A stretch of DNA of 64,000 bases from Sipunculus nudus (GCA_026874595.1 CM049316.1:51779676-51843675), one strand, 5' to 3'; shown: positions 37,901-52,537, counted from the first letter of the stretch. Translations and numbers: made by a program. The notes: generated by a model from the letters alone, not told the origin.

Positions 37901-39891
37901 TTCGAACTTGACCGAGATTTTGTTAATATACATCAGCACCGAAGAAATAAAATTCCTACAGTAAATCCTTTTTGAGATATCCCGCTAACAAGGTAAATGT
38001 AAACACATGCCAGTTTTTTTCCTATAGTTCGCTCTAAAAAGTCGAAAATAAGTCAAGGTCAAACATCTTTGAACGTGACCGAGATTTTGTTAATATACAT
38101 CAGCACCGAAGAAATAAAATACCTACGGTAAATCATTTTTCGAGATATCCCGCTCACATTGTTAATGTTAACATATGCCAGTTTTTTCCTATAATTGGCT
38201 CTAAAACGTCGAAAAAAATAAGTCAAGGTCACCAATCTTCGAACTTGACCGAGATTTTGTTAATATACATCAGCACCGGAGAAATAAAATTCCTACAGTA
38301 AATCCTTTTTGAGATATCCCGCTCACAAGGTAAATGTTAACACATGCCAGTGTGTTCCTATAATTCGCTCTAAAACGTCGAAAAATAAGTCAAGGTCACC
38401 CATCTTTGAACTTGACCGAGCATTTGTTAATATATATATACACCGAAGAAATAAAATTCCTACAGTAAATCCTTTTTGAGATATCCCGCTCACAAGGTAA
38501 ATGTAAACACATGCCAGTTTTTTCCTATAATTCGCTCTAAAAAGTCGAAAATAAGTCAAGGTCAAACATCTTTGAACGTGACCGACATTTTGTTAATATA
38601 CATAAGCACAGAAGAAATAAAATTCTTACAGTAAATCCTTTTTGAGATATCCCGCTCACAAGGTAAATGTAAACACATGCCAGTTTTTTTCCTATAGTTC
38701 GCTCTAAAAAGTCGAAAATAAGTCAAGGTCAAACATCTTTGAACGTGACCGAGATTTTGTTAATATACATCAGCACCGAAGAAATAAAATACCTACGGTA
38801 AATCCTTTTCGAGATATCATGCTTACAAGGTAAATGTTAACACATGCCAGTGTGTCCCTATAATTCGCTCTAAAACGTCGAAAAATAAGTCAAGGTCACC
38901 AATCTTCGAACTTGACCGAGATTTTGTTAATATACATCAGCACCGAAGAAATAAAATTCCTACAGTAAATCTATTTTGAGATATCCCGCTCACAAGGTAA
39001 ATGTTAATACATGCCAGTGTGTTCCTATAATTCGCTCTAAAACGTCGAAAAAAATAAGTCAAGGTCACCAATCTTCGAACTTGACCGAGATTTTGTTAAT
39101 ATACATCAGCACCGGAGAAATAAAATTCCTACAGTAAATCTATTTTGAGATATTCCGCTCACAAGGTAAATGTTAACACATGCCAGTGTGTTCCTATAAT
39201 TCGCTCTAAAACGTCGAAAAATAAGTCAAGGTCACCAATCTTCGAACTTGACCGAGATTTTGTTAATATACATCAGCACCGAAGAAATAAAATTCCTACA
39301 GTAAATCCTTTTTGAGATATCCCGCTAACAAGGTAAATGTAAACACATGCCAGTTTTTTTCCTATAGTTCGCTCTAAAAAGTCGAAAATAAGTCAAGGTC
39401 AAACATCTTTGAACGTGACCGAGATTTTGTTAATATACATCAGCACAGAAGAAATAAAATTCTTACGGTAAATCCTTTTCGAGATATCATGCTTACAAGG
39501 TAAATGTTAACACATGCCAGTGTGTTCCTATAATTCGCTCTAAAACGTCGAAAAATAAGTCAAGGTCACCAATTTTCGAACTTGACCGAGATTTTGTCAA
39601 TATACATCAGCACCGAAGAAATAAAATTCCTACAGTAAATCTATTTTGAGATATCCCGCTCACAAGGTAAATGTTACCACATGCCAGTTTTTTTCCTATA
39701 ATTCGCTCTAAAACGTCGAAAAGTAAGTCAAGGTTAGCCATCTTAGAATTTGACCGAGATTTTGTTAATATTCATCAGCACAGAAGAAATAAAATTCTTA
39801 CGATAAATCCTTTTCGAGATATCCTGCTCACAAGGCAAATGCTAAAATACACTTTTTTTCTAATTTGGCTCTAAAACGTGGAAAAATAAGT
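34961..39891 (+). repeat. satellite segment without A-type monomers after its first unit
   Basis: After the A unit at 34961 no GGTCTCTAATC monomer appears until 39892. The left part resembles 9.05-11.1 kb. It holds two 116-bp truncated monomers (ending at about 35745 and 37215), a 15-bp internal duplication at 36437-36466, and CGGCGAAAAATAAGTTAAGG variants. Monomers at about 38.0-39.0 kb recur 3349 bp to the right. Confidence 0.8.
38000..39050 (+). repeat. segment duplicated at +3349 bp (20 monomers)
   Basis: The run with GTTAATGTTAACATATGCC, CACCGGAG, TAATATATATATACACCG and GACCGACATTTTG recurs at 41350-42400, a 3349-bp offset. The rare GACCGACATT change (about 38585 and 41934) is shared and marks them as copies. 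Confidence 0.75.
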
Positions 39892-41989
39892 CAAGGTCTC
39901 TAATCTTCGAACTTGACCAAGATTTTGTTAACATACATCAGCACCGAAGAAATAAAATACCTACGGTAAATCATTTTTCGAGATATTCCGCTCACATTGT
40001 AAATGTTAACACATGCCAGTTTTTTCCTATAATTGGCTCTAAAACGTCGAAAAATAAGTCAAGGTCACCAATCTTCGAACTTGACCGAGATTTTGTTAAT
40101 ATACATCAGCACCGAAGAAATAAAATTCCTACAGTAAATCTATTTTGAGATATCCCGCTCACAAGGTAAATGTTAACACATGCCAGTGTGTTCCTATAAT
40201 TCGCTCTAAAACGTCGAAAAATAAGTCAAGGTCACCAATCTTCGAACTTGACCGAGATTTTGTTAATATACATCAGCACCGAAGAAACAAAATTCCTACA
40301 GTAAATCTATTTTGAGATATCCCGCTAACAAGGTAAATGTTAACACATGCCAGTTTGTTCCTATAATTCGCTCTAAAACGTCGAAAAATAAGTCAAGGTC
40401 ACCAATCTTCGAACTTGACCGAGATTTTGTTAATATACATCAGCACCGAAGAAACAAAATTCCTACAGAAAATCTATTTTGAGATATCCCGCTAACAAGG
40501 TAAATGTTAACACATGCCAGTGTTTTCCTATAATTCGCTCTAAAACGTCGAAAAAAATAAGTCAAGGTCAAACATCTTTGAACGTGACCGAGATTTTGTT
40601 AATATACATCAGCACAGAAGAAATAAAATTCTTACGGTAAATCCTTTTCGAGATATCATGCTTACAAGGTAAATGTTAACACATGCCAGTGTGTTCCTAT
40701 AATTCGCTCTAAAACGTCGAAAAATAAGTCAAGGTCACCAATTTTCGAACTTGACCGAGATTTTGTTAATATACATCAGCACCGAAGAAATAAAATTCCT
40801 ACAGTAAATCTATTTTGAGATATCCCGCTCACAAGGTAAATGTGAACACATGCCAGTTTTTTTTTTCCTATAATTCGCTCTAAAAGGTCGAAAAAAAGTC
40901 AAGGTCAAACATATTTGAACGTGACCGAGATTTTGTTAATATACATCAGCACCGAAGAAATAAAATACCTAGGGTAAATCATTTTTCGAGATATCCCGCT
41001 CACATTGTAAATGTTAACACATGCCAGTTTTTTCCTAAATTGGCTCTAAAACGTCGAAAAAAATAAGTTAAGGTCACCAATCTTCGAACTTGACCGAGAT
41101 TTTGTTTATATACATCAGCACAGAAGAAATAAAATTCCTACAGTAAATCTATTTTGAGATATCCCGCTCACAAGGTAAATGTTAACACATGCCAGTGTGT
41201 TCCTATAATTCGCTCTAAAACGTCGAAAAATAAGTCAAGGTCACCCATCTTTGAACTTGACCGAGCATTTATTAATATATATCAACACCGAAGAAATAAA
41301 ATTCCTACAGTAAATCCTTTTTGAGATATCCCGCTCACAAGGTAAATGTAAACACATGGTAGTTTTTTTCCTATAATTCGCTCTAAACAGTCGAAAATAA
41401 GTCAAGGTCAAACATCTTTGAACGTGACCGAGATTTTGTTAATATACATCAGCACCGAAGAAATAAAATACCTACGGTAAATCATTTTTCGAGATATCCC
41501 GCTCACATTGTTAATGTTAACATATGCCAGTTTTTTCCTATAATTGGCTCTAAAACGTCGAAAAAAATAAGTCAAGGTCACCAATCTTCGAACTTGACCG
41601 AGATTTTGTTAATATACATCAGCACCGGAGAAATAAAATTCCTACAGTAAATCCTTTTTGAGATATCCCGCTCACAAGGTAAATGTTAACACATGCCAGT
41701 GTGTTCCTATAATTCGCTCTAAAACGTCGAAAAATAAGTCAAGGTCACCCATCTTTGAACTTGACCGAGCATTTGTTAATATATATATACACCGAAGAAA
41801 TAAAATTCCTACAGTAAATCCTTTTTGAGATATCCCGCTCACAAGGTAAATGTAAACACATGCCAGTTTTTTCCTATAATTCGCTCTAAAAAGTCGAAAA
41901 TAAGTCAAGGTCAAACATCTTTGAACGTGACCGACATTTTGTTAATATACATAAGCACAGAAGAAATAAAATTCTTACAGTAAATCCTT
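39892..41989 (+). repeat. satellite segment, B-rich
   Basis: Follows the A unit at 39892, which has the private change ACGTGGAAAAATAAG. It contains several GAAGAAACAAAATTCC B variants (about 40283 and 40450) and a CTAGGGTAAATC monomer (about 40970). The final part is the +3349-bp copy of 38.0-39.05 kb. No insert or gene is seen. Confidence 0.8.
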
Positions 41990-44900
41990 TTTGAGATATC
42001 CCGCTCACAAGGTAAATGTAAACACATGCCAGTTTTTTTCCTATAGTTCGCTCTAAAAAGTCGAAAATAAGTCAAGGTCAAACATCTTTGAACGTGACCG
42101 AGATTTTGTTAATATACATCAGCACCGAAGAAATAAAATACCTACGGTAAATCCTTTTCGAGATATCATGCTTACAAGGTAAATGTTAACACATGCCAGT
42201 GTGTCCCTATAATTCGCTCTAAAACGTCGAAAAATAAGTCAAGGTCACCAATCTTCGAACTTGACCGAGATTTTGTTAATATACATCAGCACCGAAGAAA
42301 TAAAATTCCTACAGTAAATCTATTTTGAGATATCCCGCTCACAAGGTAAATGTAAATACATGCCAGTGTGTTCCTATAATTCGCTCTAAAACGTCGAAAA
42401 ATAAGTCAAGGTCACCAATTTTCGAACTTGACCGAGATTTTGTCAATATACATCAGCACCGAAGAAATAAAATTCCTACAGTAAATCTATTTTGAGATAT
42501 CCCGCTCACAAGGTAAATGTTACCACATGCCAGTTTTTTTCCTATAATTCGCTCTAAAACGTCGAAAAGTAAGTCAAGGTTAGCCATCTTAGAATTTGAC
42601 CGAGATTTTGTTAATATACATCAGCACAGAAGAAATAAAATTCTTACGGTAAATCCTTTTCGAGATATCCTGCTCACAAGGCAAATGCTAAAATACACTT
42701 TTTTTCTAATTTGGCTCTAAAACGTGGAAAAATAAGTCAAGGTCTCTAATCTTCGAACTTGACCAAGATTTTGTTAACATACATCAGCACCGAAGAAATA
42801 AAATACCTACGGTAAATCATTTTTCGAGATATTCCGCTCACATTGTAAATGTTAACACATGCCAGTTTTTTCCTATAATTGGCTCTAAAACGTCGAAAAA
42901 TAAGTCAAGGTCACCAATCTTCGAACTTGACCGAGATTTTGTTAATATACATCAGCACCGAAGAAATAAAATTCCTACAGTAAATCTATTTTGAGATATC
43001 CCGCTCACAAGGTAAATGTTAACACATGCCAGTGTGTTCCTATAATTCGCTCTAAAACGTCGAAAAATAAGTCAAGGTCACCAATCTTCGAACTTGACCG
43101 AGATTTTGTTAATATACATCAGCACCGAAGAAACAAAATTCCTACAGTAAATCTATTTTGAGATATCCCGCTAAAAAGGTAAATGTTAACACATGCCAGT
43201 GTTTTCCTATAATTCGCTCTAAAACGTCGAAAAAAATAAGTCAAGGTCAAACATCTTTGAACGTGACCGAGATTTTGTTAATATACATCAGCACAGAAGA
43301 AATAAAATTCTTACGGTAAATCCTTTTCGAGATATCATGCTTACAAGGTAAATGTTAACACATGCCAGTGTGTTCCTATAATTCGCTCTAAAACGTCGAA
43401 AAATAAGTCAAGGTCACCAATTTTCGAACTTGACCGAGATTTTGTTAATATACATCAGCACCGAAGAAATAAAATTCCTACAGTAAATCCTTTTTGAGAT
43501 ATCCCGCTCACAAGGTAAATGTAAACACATGGTAGTTTTTTTCCTGTAATTCGCTCTAAACAGTCGAAAATAAGTCAAGGTCAAACATCTTTGAACGTGA
43601 CCGAGATTTTGTTAATATACATCAGCACCGAAGAAATAAAATACCTACGGTAAATCATTTTTGAGATATCCCGCTCACAAGGTAAATGTAAACACATGCC
43701 AGTTTTTTTCCTATAGTTCGCTCTAAAAAGTCGAAAATAAGTCAAGGTCAAACATCTTTGAACGTGACCGAGATTTTGTTAATATACATCAGCACCGAAG
43801 AAATAAAATACCTACGGTAAATCCTTTTCGAGATATCATGCTTACAAGGTAAATGTTAACACATGCCAGTGTGTCCCTATAATTCGCTCTAAAACGTCGA
43901 AAAATAAGTCAAGGTCACCAATCTTCGAACTTGACCGAGATTTTGTTAATATACATCAGCACCGAAGAAATAAAATTCCTACAGTAAATCTATTTTGAGA
44001 TATCCCGCTCACAAGGTAAATGTTAATACATGCCAGTGTGTTCCTATAATTCGCTCTAAAACGTCGAAAAATAAGTCAAGGTCACCAATTTTCGAACTTG
44101 ACCGAGATTTTGTCAATATACATCAGCACCGAAGAAATAAAATTCCTACAGTAAATCTATTTTGAGATATCCCGCTCACAAGGTAAATGTTACCACATGC
44201 CAGTTTTTTTCCTATAATTCGCTCTAAAACGTCGAAAAGTAAGTCAAGGTTAGCCATCTTAGAATTTGACCGAGATTTTGTTAATATACATCAGCACAGA
44301 AGAAATAAAATTCTTACGGTAAATCCTTTTCGAGATATCCTGCTCACTAGGCAAATGCTAAAATACACTTTTTTTCTAATTTGGCTCTAAAACGTGGAAA
44401 AATAAGTCAAGGTCTCTAATCTTCGAACTTGACCAAGATTTTGTTAACATACATCAGCACCGAAGAAATAAAATACCTACGGTAAATCATTTTTCGAGAT
44501 ATTCCGCTCACATTGTAAATGTTAACACATGCCAGTTTTTTCCTATAATTGGCTCTAAAACGTCGAAAAATAAGTCAAGGTCACCAATCTTCGAACTTGA
44601 CCGAGATTTTGTTAATATACATCAGCACCGAAGAAATAAAATTCCTACAGTAAATCTATTTTGAGATATCCCGCTCACAAGGTAAATGTTAACACATGCC
44701 AGTGTGTTCCTATAATTCGCTCTAAAACGTCGAAAAATAAGTCAAGGTCACCAATCTTCGAACTTGACCGAGATTTTGTTAATATACATCAGCACCGAAG
44801 AAACAAAATTCCTACAGTAAATCTATTTTGAGATATCCCGCTAAAAAGGTAAATGTTAACACATGCCAGTGTTTTCCTATAATTCGCTCTAAAACGTCGA

Positions 44901-46540
44901 AAAAAATAAGTCAAGGTCAAACATCTTTGAACGTGACCGAGATTTTGTTAATATACATCAGCACAGAAGAAATAAAATTCTTACGGTAAATCCTTTTCGA
45001 GATATCATGCTTACAAGGTAAATGTTAACACATGCCAGTGTGTTCCTATAATTCGCTCTAAAACGTCGAAAAATAAGTCAAGGTCACCAATTTTCGAACT
45101 TGACCGAGATTTTGTTAATATACATCAGCACCGAAGAAATAAAATTCCTACAGTAAATCCTTTTTGAGATATCCCGCTCACAAGGTAAATGTAAACACAT
45201 GGTAGTTTTTTTCCTGTAATTCGCTCTAAACAGTCGAAAATAAGTCAAGGTCAAACATCTTTGAACGTGACCGAGATTTTGTTAATATACATCAGCACCG
45301 AAGAAATAAAATACCTACGGTAAATCATTTTTGAGATATCCCGCTCACAAGGTAAATGTAAACACATGCCAGTTTTTTTCCTATAGTTCGCTCTAAAAAG
45401 TCGAAAATAAGTCAAGGTCAAACATCTTTGAACGTGACCGAGATTTTGTTAATATACATCAGCACCGAAGAAATAAAATACCTACGGTAAATCCTTTTCG
45501 AGATATCATGCTTACAAGGTAAATGTTAACACATGCCAGTGTGTCCCTATAATTCGCTCTAAAACGTCGAAAAATAAGTCAAGGTCACCAATCTTCGAAC
45601 TTGACCGAGATTTTGTTAATATACATCAGCACCGAAGAAATAAAATTCCTACAGTAAATCTATTTTGAGATATCCCGCTCACAAGGTAAATGTTAATACA
45701 TGCCAGTGTGTTCCTATAATTCGCTCTAAAACGTCGAAAAATAAGTCAAGGTCACCAATTTTCGAACTTGACCGAGATTTTGTCAATATACATCAGCACC
45801 GAAGAAATAAAATTCCTACAGTAAATCTATTTTGAGATATCCCGCTCACAAGGTAAATGTTACCACATGCCAGTTTTTTTCCTATAATTCGCTCTAAAAC
45901 GTCGAAAAGTAAGTCAAGGTTAGCCATCTTAGAATTTGACCGAGATTTTGTTAATATACATCAGCACAGAAGAAATAAAATTCTTACGGTAAATCCTTTT
46001 CGAGATATCCTGCTCACAAGGCAAATGCTAAAATACACTTTTTTTCTAATTTGGCTCTAAAACGTGGAAAAATAAGTCAAGGTCTCTAATCTTCGAACTT
46101 GACCAAGATTTTGTTAACATACATCAGCACCGAAGAAATAAAATACCTACGGTAAATCATTTTTCGAGATATTCCGCTCACATTGTAAATGTTAACACAT
46201 GCCAGTTTTTTCCTATAATTGGCTCTAAAACGTCGAAAAATAAGTCAAGGTCACCAATCTTCGAACTTGACCGAGATTTTGTTAATATACATCAGCACCG
46301 AAGAAATAAAATTCCTACAGTAAATCTATTTTGAGATATCCCGCTCACAAGGTAAATGTTAACACATGCCAGTGTGTTCCTATAATTCGCTCTAAAACGT
46401 CGAAAAATAAGTCAAGGTCACCAATCTTCGAACTTGACCGAGATTTTGTTAATATACATCAGCACCGAAGAAACAAAATTCCTACAGTAAATCTATTTTG
46501 AGATATCCCGCTAACAAGGTAAATGTTAACACATGCCAGT
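41990..46540 (+). repeat. 1670-bp 10-monomer HOR in about 2.7 tandem copies
   Basis: A monomers at 42738, 44408 and 46078 are exactly 1670 bp apart. Unit edges at about 43660 and 45330 lie in a hybrid monomer (AAATCATTTTTGAGATATCC) that joins a D-like left half to a C-like right half. All copies share ACGTGGAAAAATAAG after E, GTCAATATAC, GAAACAAAATTCC and TTTTTTTCCTGTAATTCG near the edges. The third copy departs at about 46540 with an extra B unit. Confidence 0.88.
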
Positions 46541-49500
46541 GTGTTCCTATAATTCGCTCTAAAACGTCGAAAAATAAGTCAAGGTCACCAATCTTCGAAC
46601 TTGACCGAGATTTTGTTAATATACATCAGCACAGAAGAAACAAAATTCCTACAGTAAATCTATTTTGAGATATCCCGCTAAAAAGGTAAATGTTAACACA
46701 TGCCATTGTTTTCCTATAATTCGCTCTAAAACGTCGAAAAAAATAAGTCAAGGTCAAACATCTTTGAACGTGACCGAGATTTTGTTAATATACATCAGCA
46801 CAGAAGAAATAAAATTCTTACGGTAAATCCTTTTCGAGATATCATGCTTACAAGGTAAATGTTAACACATGCCAGTGTGTTCCTATAATTCGCTCTAAAA
46901 CGTCGAAAAATAAGTCAAGGTCACCAATTTTCGAACTTGACCGAGATTTTGTTAATATACATCAGCACCGAAGAAATAAAATTCCTACAGTAAATCTATT
47001 TTGAGATATCCCGCTCACAAGGTAAATGTGAACACATGCCAGTTTTTTTTTCCTATAATTCGCTCTAAAAGGTCGAAAAAAAGTCAAGGTCAAACATATT
47101 TGAACGTGACCGAGATTTTGTTAATATACATCAGCACCGAAGAAATAAAATACCTAGGGTAAATCATTTTTCGAGATATCCCGCTCACATTGTAAATGTT
47201 AACACATGCCAGTTTTTTCCTATAATTGGCTCTAAAACGTCGAAAAAAATAAGTTAAGGTCACCAATCTTCGAACTTGACCGAGATTTTGTTTATATACA
47301 TCAGCACAGAAGAAATAAAATTCCTACAGTAAATCTATTTTGAGATATCCCGCTCACAAGGTAAATGTTAACACATGCCAGTGTGTTCCTATAATTCGCT
47401 CTAAAACGTCGAAAAATAAGTCAAGGTCACCCATCTTTGAACTTGACCGAGCATTTATTAATATATATCAACACCGAAGAAATAAAATTCCTACAGTAAA
47501 TCCTTTTTTAGATATCCCGCTCACAAGGTAAATGTAAACACATGCCAGTTTTTTTCCTATAATTCGCTCTAAAAAGTCGAAAATAAGTCAAGGTCAAACA
47601 TCTTTGAACGTGACCGAGATTTTGTTAATATACATCAGCACAGAAGAAATAAAATTCTTACGGTAAATCCTTTTCGAGATATCATGCTTACAAGGTAAAT
47701 GTTAACACATGCCAGTGTGTTCCTATAATTCGCTCTAAAACGGCGAAAAATAAGTTAAGGTCACCAATCTTCTAACTTGACCGAGATTTTGTTAATATAC
47801 ATCAGCACCGAAGAAATAAAATTTCTACAGTAAATATATTTTGAGATATCCCGCTCACAAGGTAAATTTTAACACATGCCAGTGTGTTCCTATAATTCGC
47901 TCTAAAACGTCGAAAAATAGGTCAAGGTCACCGATCTTTGAACTTGACCGAGCATTTATTAATATATATCAACACCGAAGAAATAAAATTCCTACAGTAA
48001 ATCCTTTTTGAGATATCCCGCTCACAAGGTAAATGTAAACACATGGTAGTTTTTTTCCTATAATTCGCTCTAAACAGTCGAAAATAAGTCAAGGTCAAAC
48101 ATCTTTGAACGTGACCGAGATTTTGTTAATATACATCAGCACCGAAGAAATAAAATACCTACGGTAAATCATTTTTCGAGATATCCCGCTCACATTGTTA
48201 ATGTTAACACATGCCAGTTTTTTCCTATAATTGGCTCTAAAACGTCGAAAAAAATAAGTCAAGGTCACCAATCTTCGAACTTGACCGAGATTTTGTTAAT
48301 ATACATCAGCACCGGAGAAATAAAATTCCTACAGTAAATCCTTTTTGAGATATCCCGCTCACAAGGTAAATGTTAACACATGCCAGTGTGTTCCTATAAT
48401 TCGCTCTAAAACGTCGAAAAATAAGTCAAGGTCACCCATCTTTGAACTTGACCGAGCATTTGTTAATATTTATATACACCGAAGAAATAAAATTCCTACA
48501 GTAAATCCTTTTTGAGATATCCCGCTCACAAGGTAAATGTAAACACATGCCAGTTTTTTCCTATAATTCGCTCTAAAAAGTCGAAAATAAGTCAAGGTCA
48601 AACATCTTTGAACGTGACCGAGATTTTGTTAATATACATAAGCACAGAAGAAATAAAATTCTTACAGTAAATCCTTTTTGAGATATCCCGCTCACAAGGT
48701 AAATGTAAACACATGCCAGTTTTTTTCCTATAATTGGCTCTAAAACGTCGACAAAAATAAGTCAAGGTCACCAATCTTCGAACTTGACCGAGATTTTGTT
48801 AATATACATCAGCACCGAAGAAATAAAATACCTACGGTAAATCCTTTTCGAGATATCATGCTTACAAGGTCAATGTTAACACATGCCAGTGTGTCCCTAT
48901 AATTCGCTCTAAAACGTCGAAAAATAAGTCAAGGTCAAACATCTTTGAACGTGACCGAGATTTTGTTAATATACATCAACACCGAAGAAATAAAATTCCT
49001 ACAGTAAATCCTTTTTGAGATATCCCGCTCACAAGGTAAATGTAAACACATGCCAGTTTTTTTCCTATAATTGGCTCTAAAACGTCGACAAAAATAAGTC
49101 AAGGTCACCAATCTTCGAACTTGACCGAGATTTTGTTAATATACATCAGCACCGAAGAAATAAAATACCTACGGTAAATCCTTTTCGAGATATCATGCTT
49201 ACAAGGTCAATGTTAACACATGCCAGTGTGTCCCTATAATTCGCTCTAAAACGTCGAAAAATAAGTCAAGGTCAAACATCTTTGAACGTGACCGAGATTT
49301 TGTTAATATACATCAACACCGAAGAAATAAAATTCCTACAGTAAATCCTTTTCGAGATATCATGCTTACAAGGTAAATGTTAACACATGCCAGTGTGTTC
49401 CTATAATTCGCTCTAAAACGTCGAAAAATAAGTCAAGGTCACCAATTTTCGAACTTGACCGAGATTTTGTTAATATACATCAGCACCGAAGAAATAAAAT

Positions 49501-49764
49501 TCCTACAGTAAATCTATTTTGAGATATCCCGCTCACAAGGTAAATGTTACCACATGCCAGTTTTTTTCCTAGAATTCGCTCTAAAACGTCGAAAAGTAAG
49601 TCAAGGTTAGCCATCTTAGAATTTGACCGAGATTTTGTTAATATACATCAGCACAGAAGAAATAAAATTCTTACGGTAAATCCTTTTCGAGATATCCTGC
49701 TCACAAGGCAAATGTTAAAATACACTTTTTTTCTAATTCGGCTCTAAAACGTCGAAAAATAAGT
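46541..49764 (+). repeat. satellite segment, left copy of a ~13.9-kb duplication
   Basis: Marks include GAAAAAAAGTCAAGG (about 47070), CTAGGGTAAATC (47153), CTTTTTTAGATATCC, the CGGCGAAAAATAAGTTAAGG unit (47741), and GTTAATATTTATATACACC. From about 47.5 kb it matches the end of the window (61.6 kb onward), at an offset of 14093 bp early and 13925 bp after 49.35 kb. The change in offset reflects local monomer gains on each side. Confidence 0.8.
48745..49418 (+). repeat. 337-bp dimer tandem duplication
   Basis: ACGTCGAC (a private change of ACGTCGAA) occurs at 48745 and 49082. The surrounding two-monomer block, including CAAGGTCAATGTTAACAC and GTGTGTCCC, is repeated once in tandem with a 337-bp period. 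The homologous places at about 57.3 kb and 63.0 kb have a single copy, so this duplication is local and late. Confidence 0.8.
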
Positions 49765-49849
49765 CAAGGTCTCTAATCTTCGAACTTAACCAAGATTTTG
49801 TTAACATACATCAGCACCGAAGAAATAAAATACCTACGGTAAATCATTT

Positions 49850-51760
49850 TTCGAGATATTCCGCTCACATTGTAAATGTTAACACATGCCAGTTTTTTCC
49901 TATAATTGGCTCTAAAACGTCGAAAAATAAGTCAAGGTCACCAATCTTCGAACTTGACCGAGATTTTGTTAATATACATCAGCACCGAAGAAATAAAATT
50001 CCTACAGTAAATCTATTTTGAGATATCCCGCTAACAAGGTAAATGTTAACACATGCCAGTGTTTTCCTATAATTCGCTCTAAAACGTCGAAAAAAATAAG
50101 TCAAGGTCAAACATCTTTGAATGTGACCGAGATTTTGTTAATATACATCAGCACAGAAGAAATAAAATTCTTACGGTAAATCCTTTTCGAGATATCATGC
50201 TTACAAGGTAAATGTTAACACATGCCAGTGTGTTCCTATAATTCGCTCTAAAACGTCGAAAAATAAGTCAAGGTTACCAATTTTCGAACTTGACCGAGAT
50301 TTTGTTAATATACATCAGCACCGAAGAAATAAAATTCCTACAGTAAATCTATTTTGAGATATCCCGCTCACAAGGTAAATGTAAACACATGCCAGTTTTT
50401 TTCCTATAATTCGCTCTAAAAGGTCGAAAATAAGTCAAGGTCAAAGATATTTGAACGTGACCGAGATTTTGTTAATATACATCAGCACCGAAGAAATAAA
50501 ATACCTAGGGTAAATCATTTTTCGAGATATCCCGCTCACATTGTAAATGTTAACACATGCCAGTTTTTTCCTATAATTGGCTCTAAAACGTCGAAAAAAA
50601 TAAGTTAAGGTCACCAATCTTCGAACTTGACCGAGATTTTGTTTATATACATCAGCACCGAAGAAATAAAATTCCTACAGTAAATCTATTTTGAGATATC
50701 CCGCTCACAAGGTAAATGTTAACACATGCCAGTGTGTTCCTATAATTCGCTCTAAAACGTCGAAAAATAAGTCAAGGTCACCAATCTTCGAACTTGACCG
50801 AGATTTTGTTAATATACATCAGCACCGAAGAAATAAAATTCCTACAGTAAATCTATTTTGAGATATCCCGCTCACAAGGTAAATGTTAACACATGCCAGT
50901 GTGTTCCTATAATTCGCTCTAAAACGTCGAAAAATAAGTCAAGGTCACCCATCTTTGAACTTGACCGAGCATTTATTAATATATATCAACACCGAAGAAA
51001 TAAAATTCCTACAGTAAATCCTTTTTGAGATATCCCGCTCACAAGGTAAATGTAAACACATGCCAGTTTTTTTCCTATAATTCGCTCTAAAAAGTCGAAA
51101 ATAAGTCAAGGTCAAACATCTTTGAACGTGACCGAGATTTTGTTAATATACATCAGCACCGAAGAAATAAAATACCTACGGTAAATCTATTTTAAGATAT
51201 CCCGCTCATATTGAAAATGTTAACACATGGTAGTTTTTTTCCTATAATTGGCTCTAAAACGTCGAAAAAAATAAGTCAAGGTCACCAATCTTCGAACTTG
51301 ACCGAGATTTTGTTAATATACATCAGCACCGGAGAAATAAAATTCCTACAGTAAATCCTTTTTGAGATATCCCGCTCACAAGGTAAATGTAAACACATGC
51401 CAGTTTTTCCCTATAATTCGCTCTAAAAAGTCGAAAATAAGTCAAGGTCAAACATCTTTGAACGTGACCGAGATTTTGTTAATATACATAAGCACAGAAG
51501 AAATAAAATTCTTACAGTAAATCCTTTTTGAGATATCCCGCTCACAAGGTAAATGTAAACACATGCCAGTTTTTTCCTATAATTGGCTCTAAAACGTCGA
51601 AAAAAATAAGTCAAGGTCACCAATCTTCGAACTTGACCGAGATTTTGTTAATATACATCAGCACCGAAGAAATAAAATACCTAGGGTAAATCATTTTTCG
51701 AGATATCCCGCTCACATTGTAAATGTTAACACATGCCAGTTTTTTCCTATAATTGGCTCT
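49850..51760 (+). repeat. 16-monomer offset (2683 bp) HOR, copy 1
   Basis: Landmarks GATATTCCG (49855) and CAAAGATATTTG (CAAGG at 50436) recur at 52538 and 53119, both at +2683 bp. Homology runs to about 51760. There this copy turns into a C-type monomer, while the others go on with a GTTAAGG B unit. Confidence 0.8.
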
Positions 51761-52537
51761 AAAACGTCGAAAAATAAGTCAAGGTCACCCATCTTTGAAC
51801 TTGACCGAGCATTTATTAATATATATCAACACCGAAGAAATAAAATTCCTACAGTAAATCCTTTTTGAGATATCCCGCTCACAAGGTAAATGTAAACACA
51901 TGCCAGTTTTTTTCCTATAATTCGCTCTAAAAAGTCGAAAATAAGTCAAGGTCAAACATCTTTGAACGTGACCGAGATTTTGTTAATATACATCAGCACA
52001 GAAGAAATAAAATTCTTACGGTAAATCCTTTTCGAGATATCATGCTTACAAGGTAAATGTTAACACATGCCAGTGTGTTCCTATAATTCGCTCTAAAACG
52101 GCGAAAAATAAGTTAAGGTCACCAATCTTCTAACTTGACCGAGATTTTGTTAATATACATCAGCACCGAAGAAATAAAATTTCTACAGTAAATATATTTT
52201 GAGATATCCCGCTCACAAGGTAAATTTTAACACATGCCAGTGTGTTCCTATAATTCGCTCTAAAACGTCGAAAGATAGGTCAAGGTCACCGATCTTTGAA
52301 CTTGACCGAGCATTTATTAATATATATCAACACCGAAGAAATAAAATTCCTACAGTAAATCCTTTTTGAGATATCCCGCTCACAAGGTAAATGTAAACAC
52401 ATGGTAGTTTTTTTCCTATAATTCGCTCTAAACAGTCGAAAATAAGTCAAGGTCAAACATCTTTGAACGTGACCGAGATTTTGTTAATATACATCAGCAC
52501 CGAAGAAATAAAATACCTACGGTAAATCATTTTTCGA
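51761..52537 (+). repeat. satellite segment between 2683-bp copies
   Basis: C, D-like, GGCGAAAAATAAGTTAAGG (about 52098) and ATTAATATATATC monomers in the same order as at 47.45-48.2, 56.0-56.75 and 61.6-62.3 kb. No gene or insert. Confidence 0.75.
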
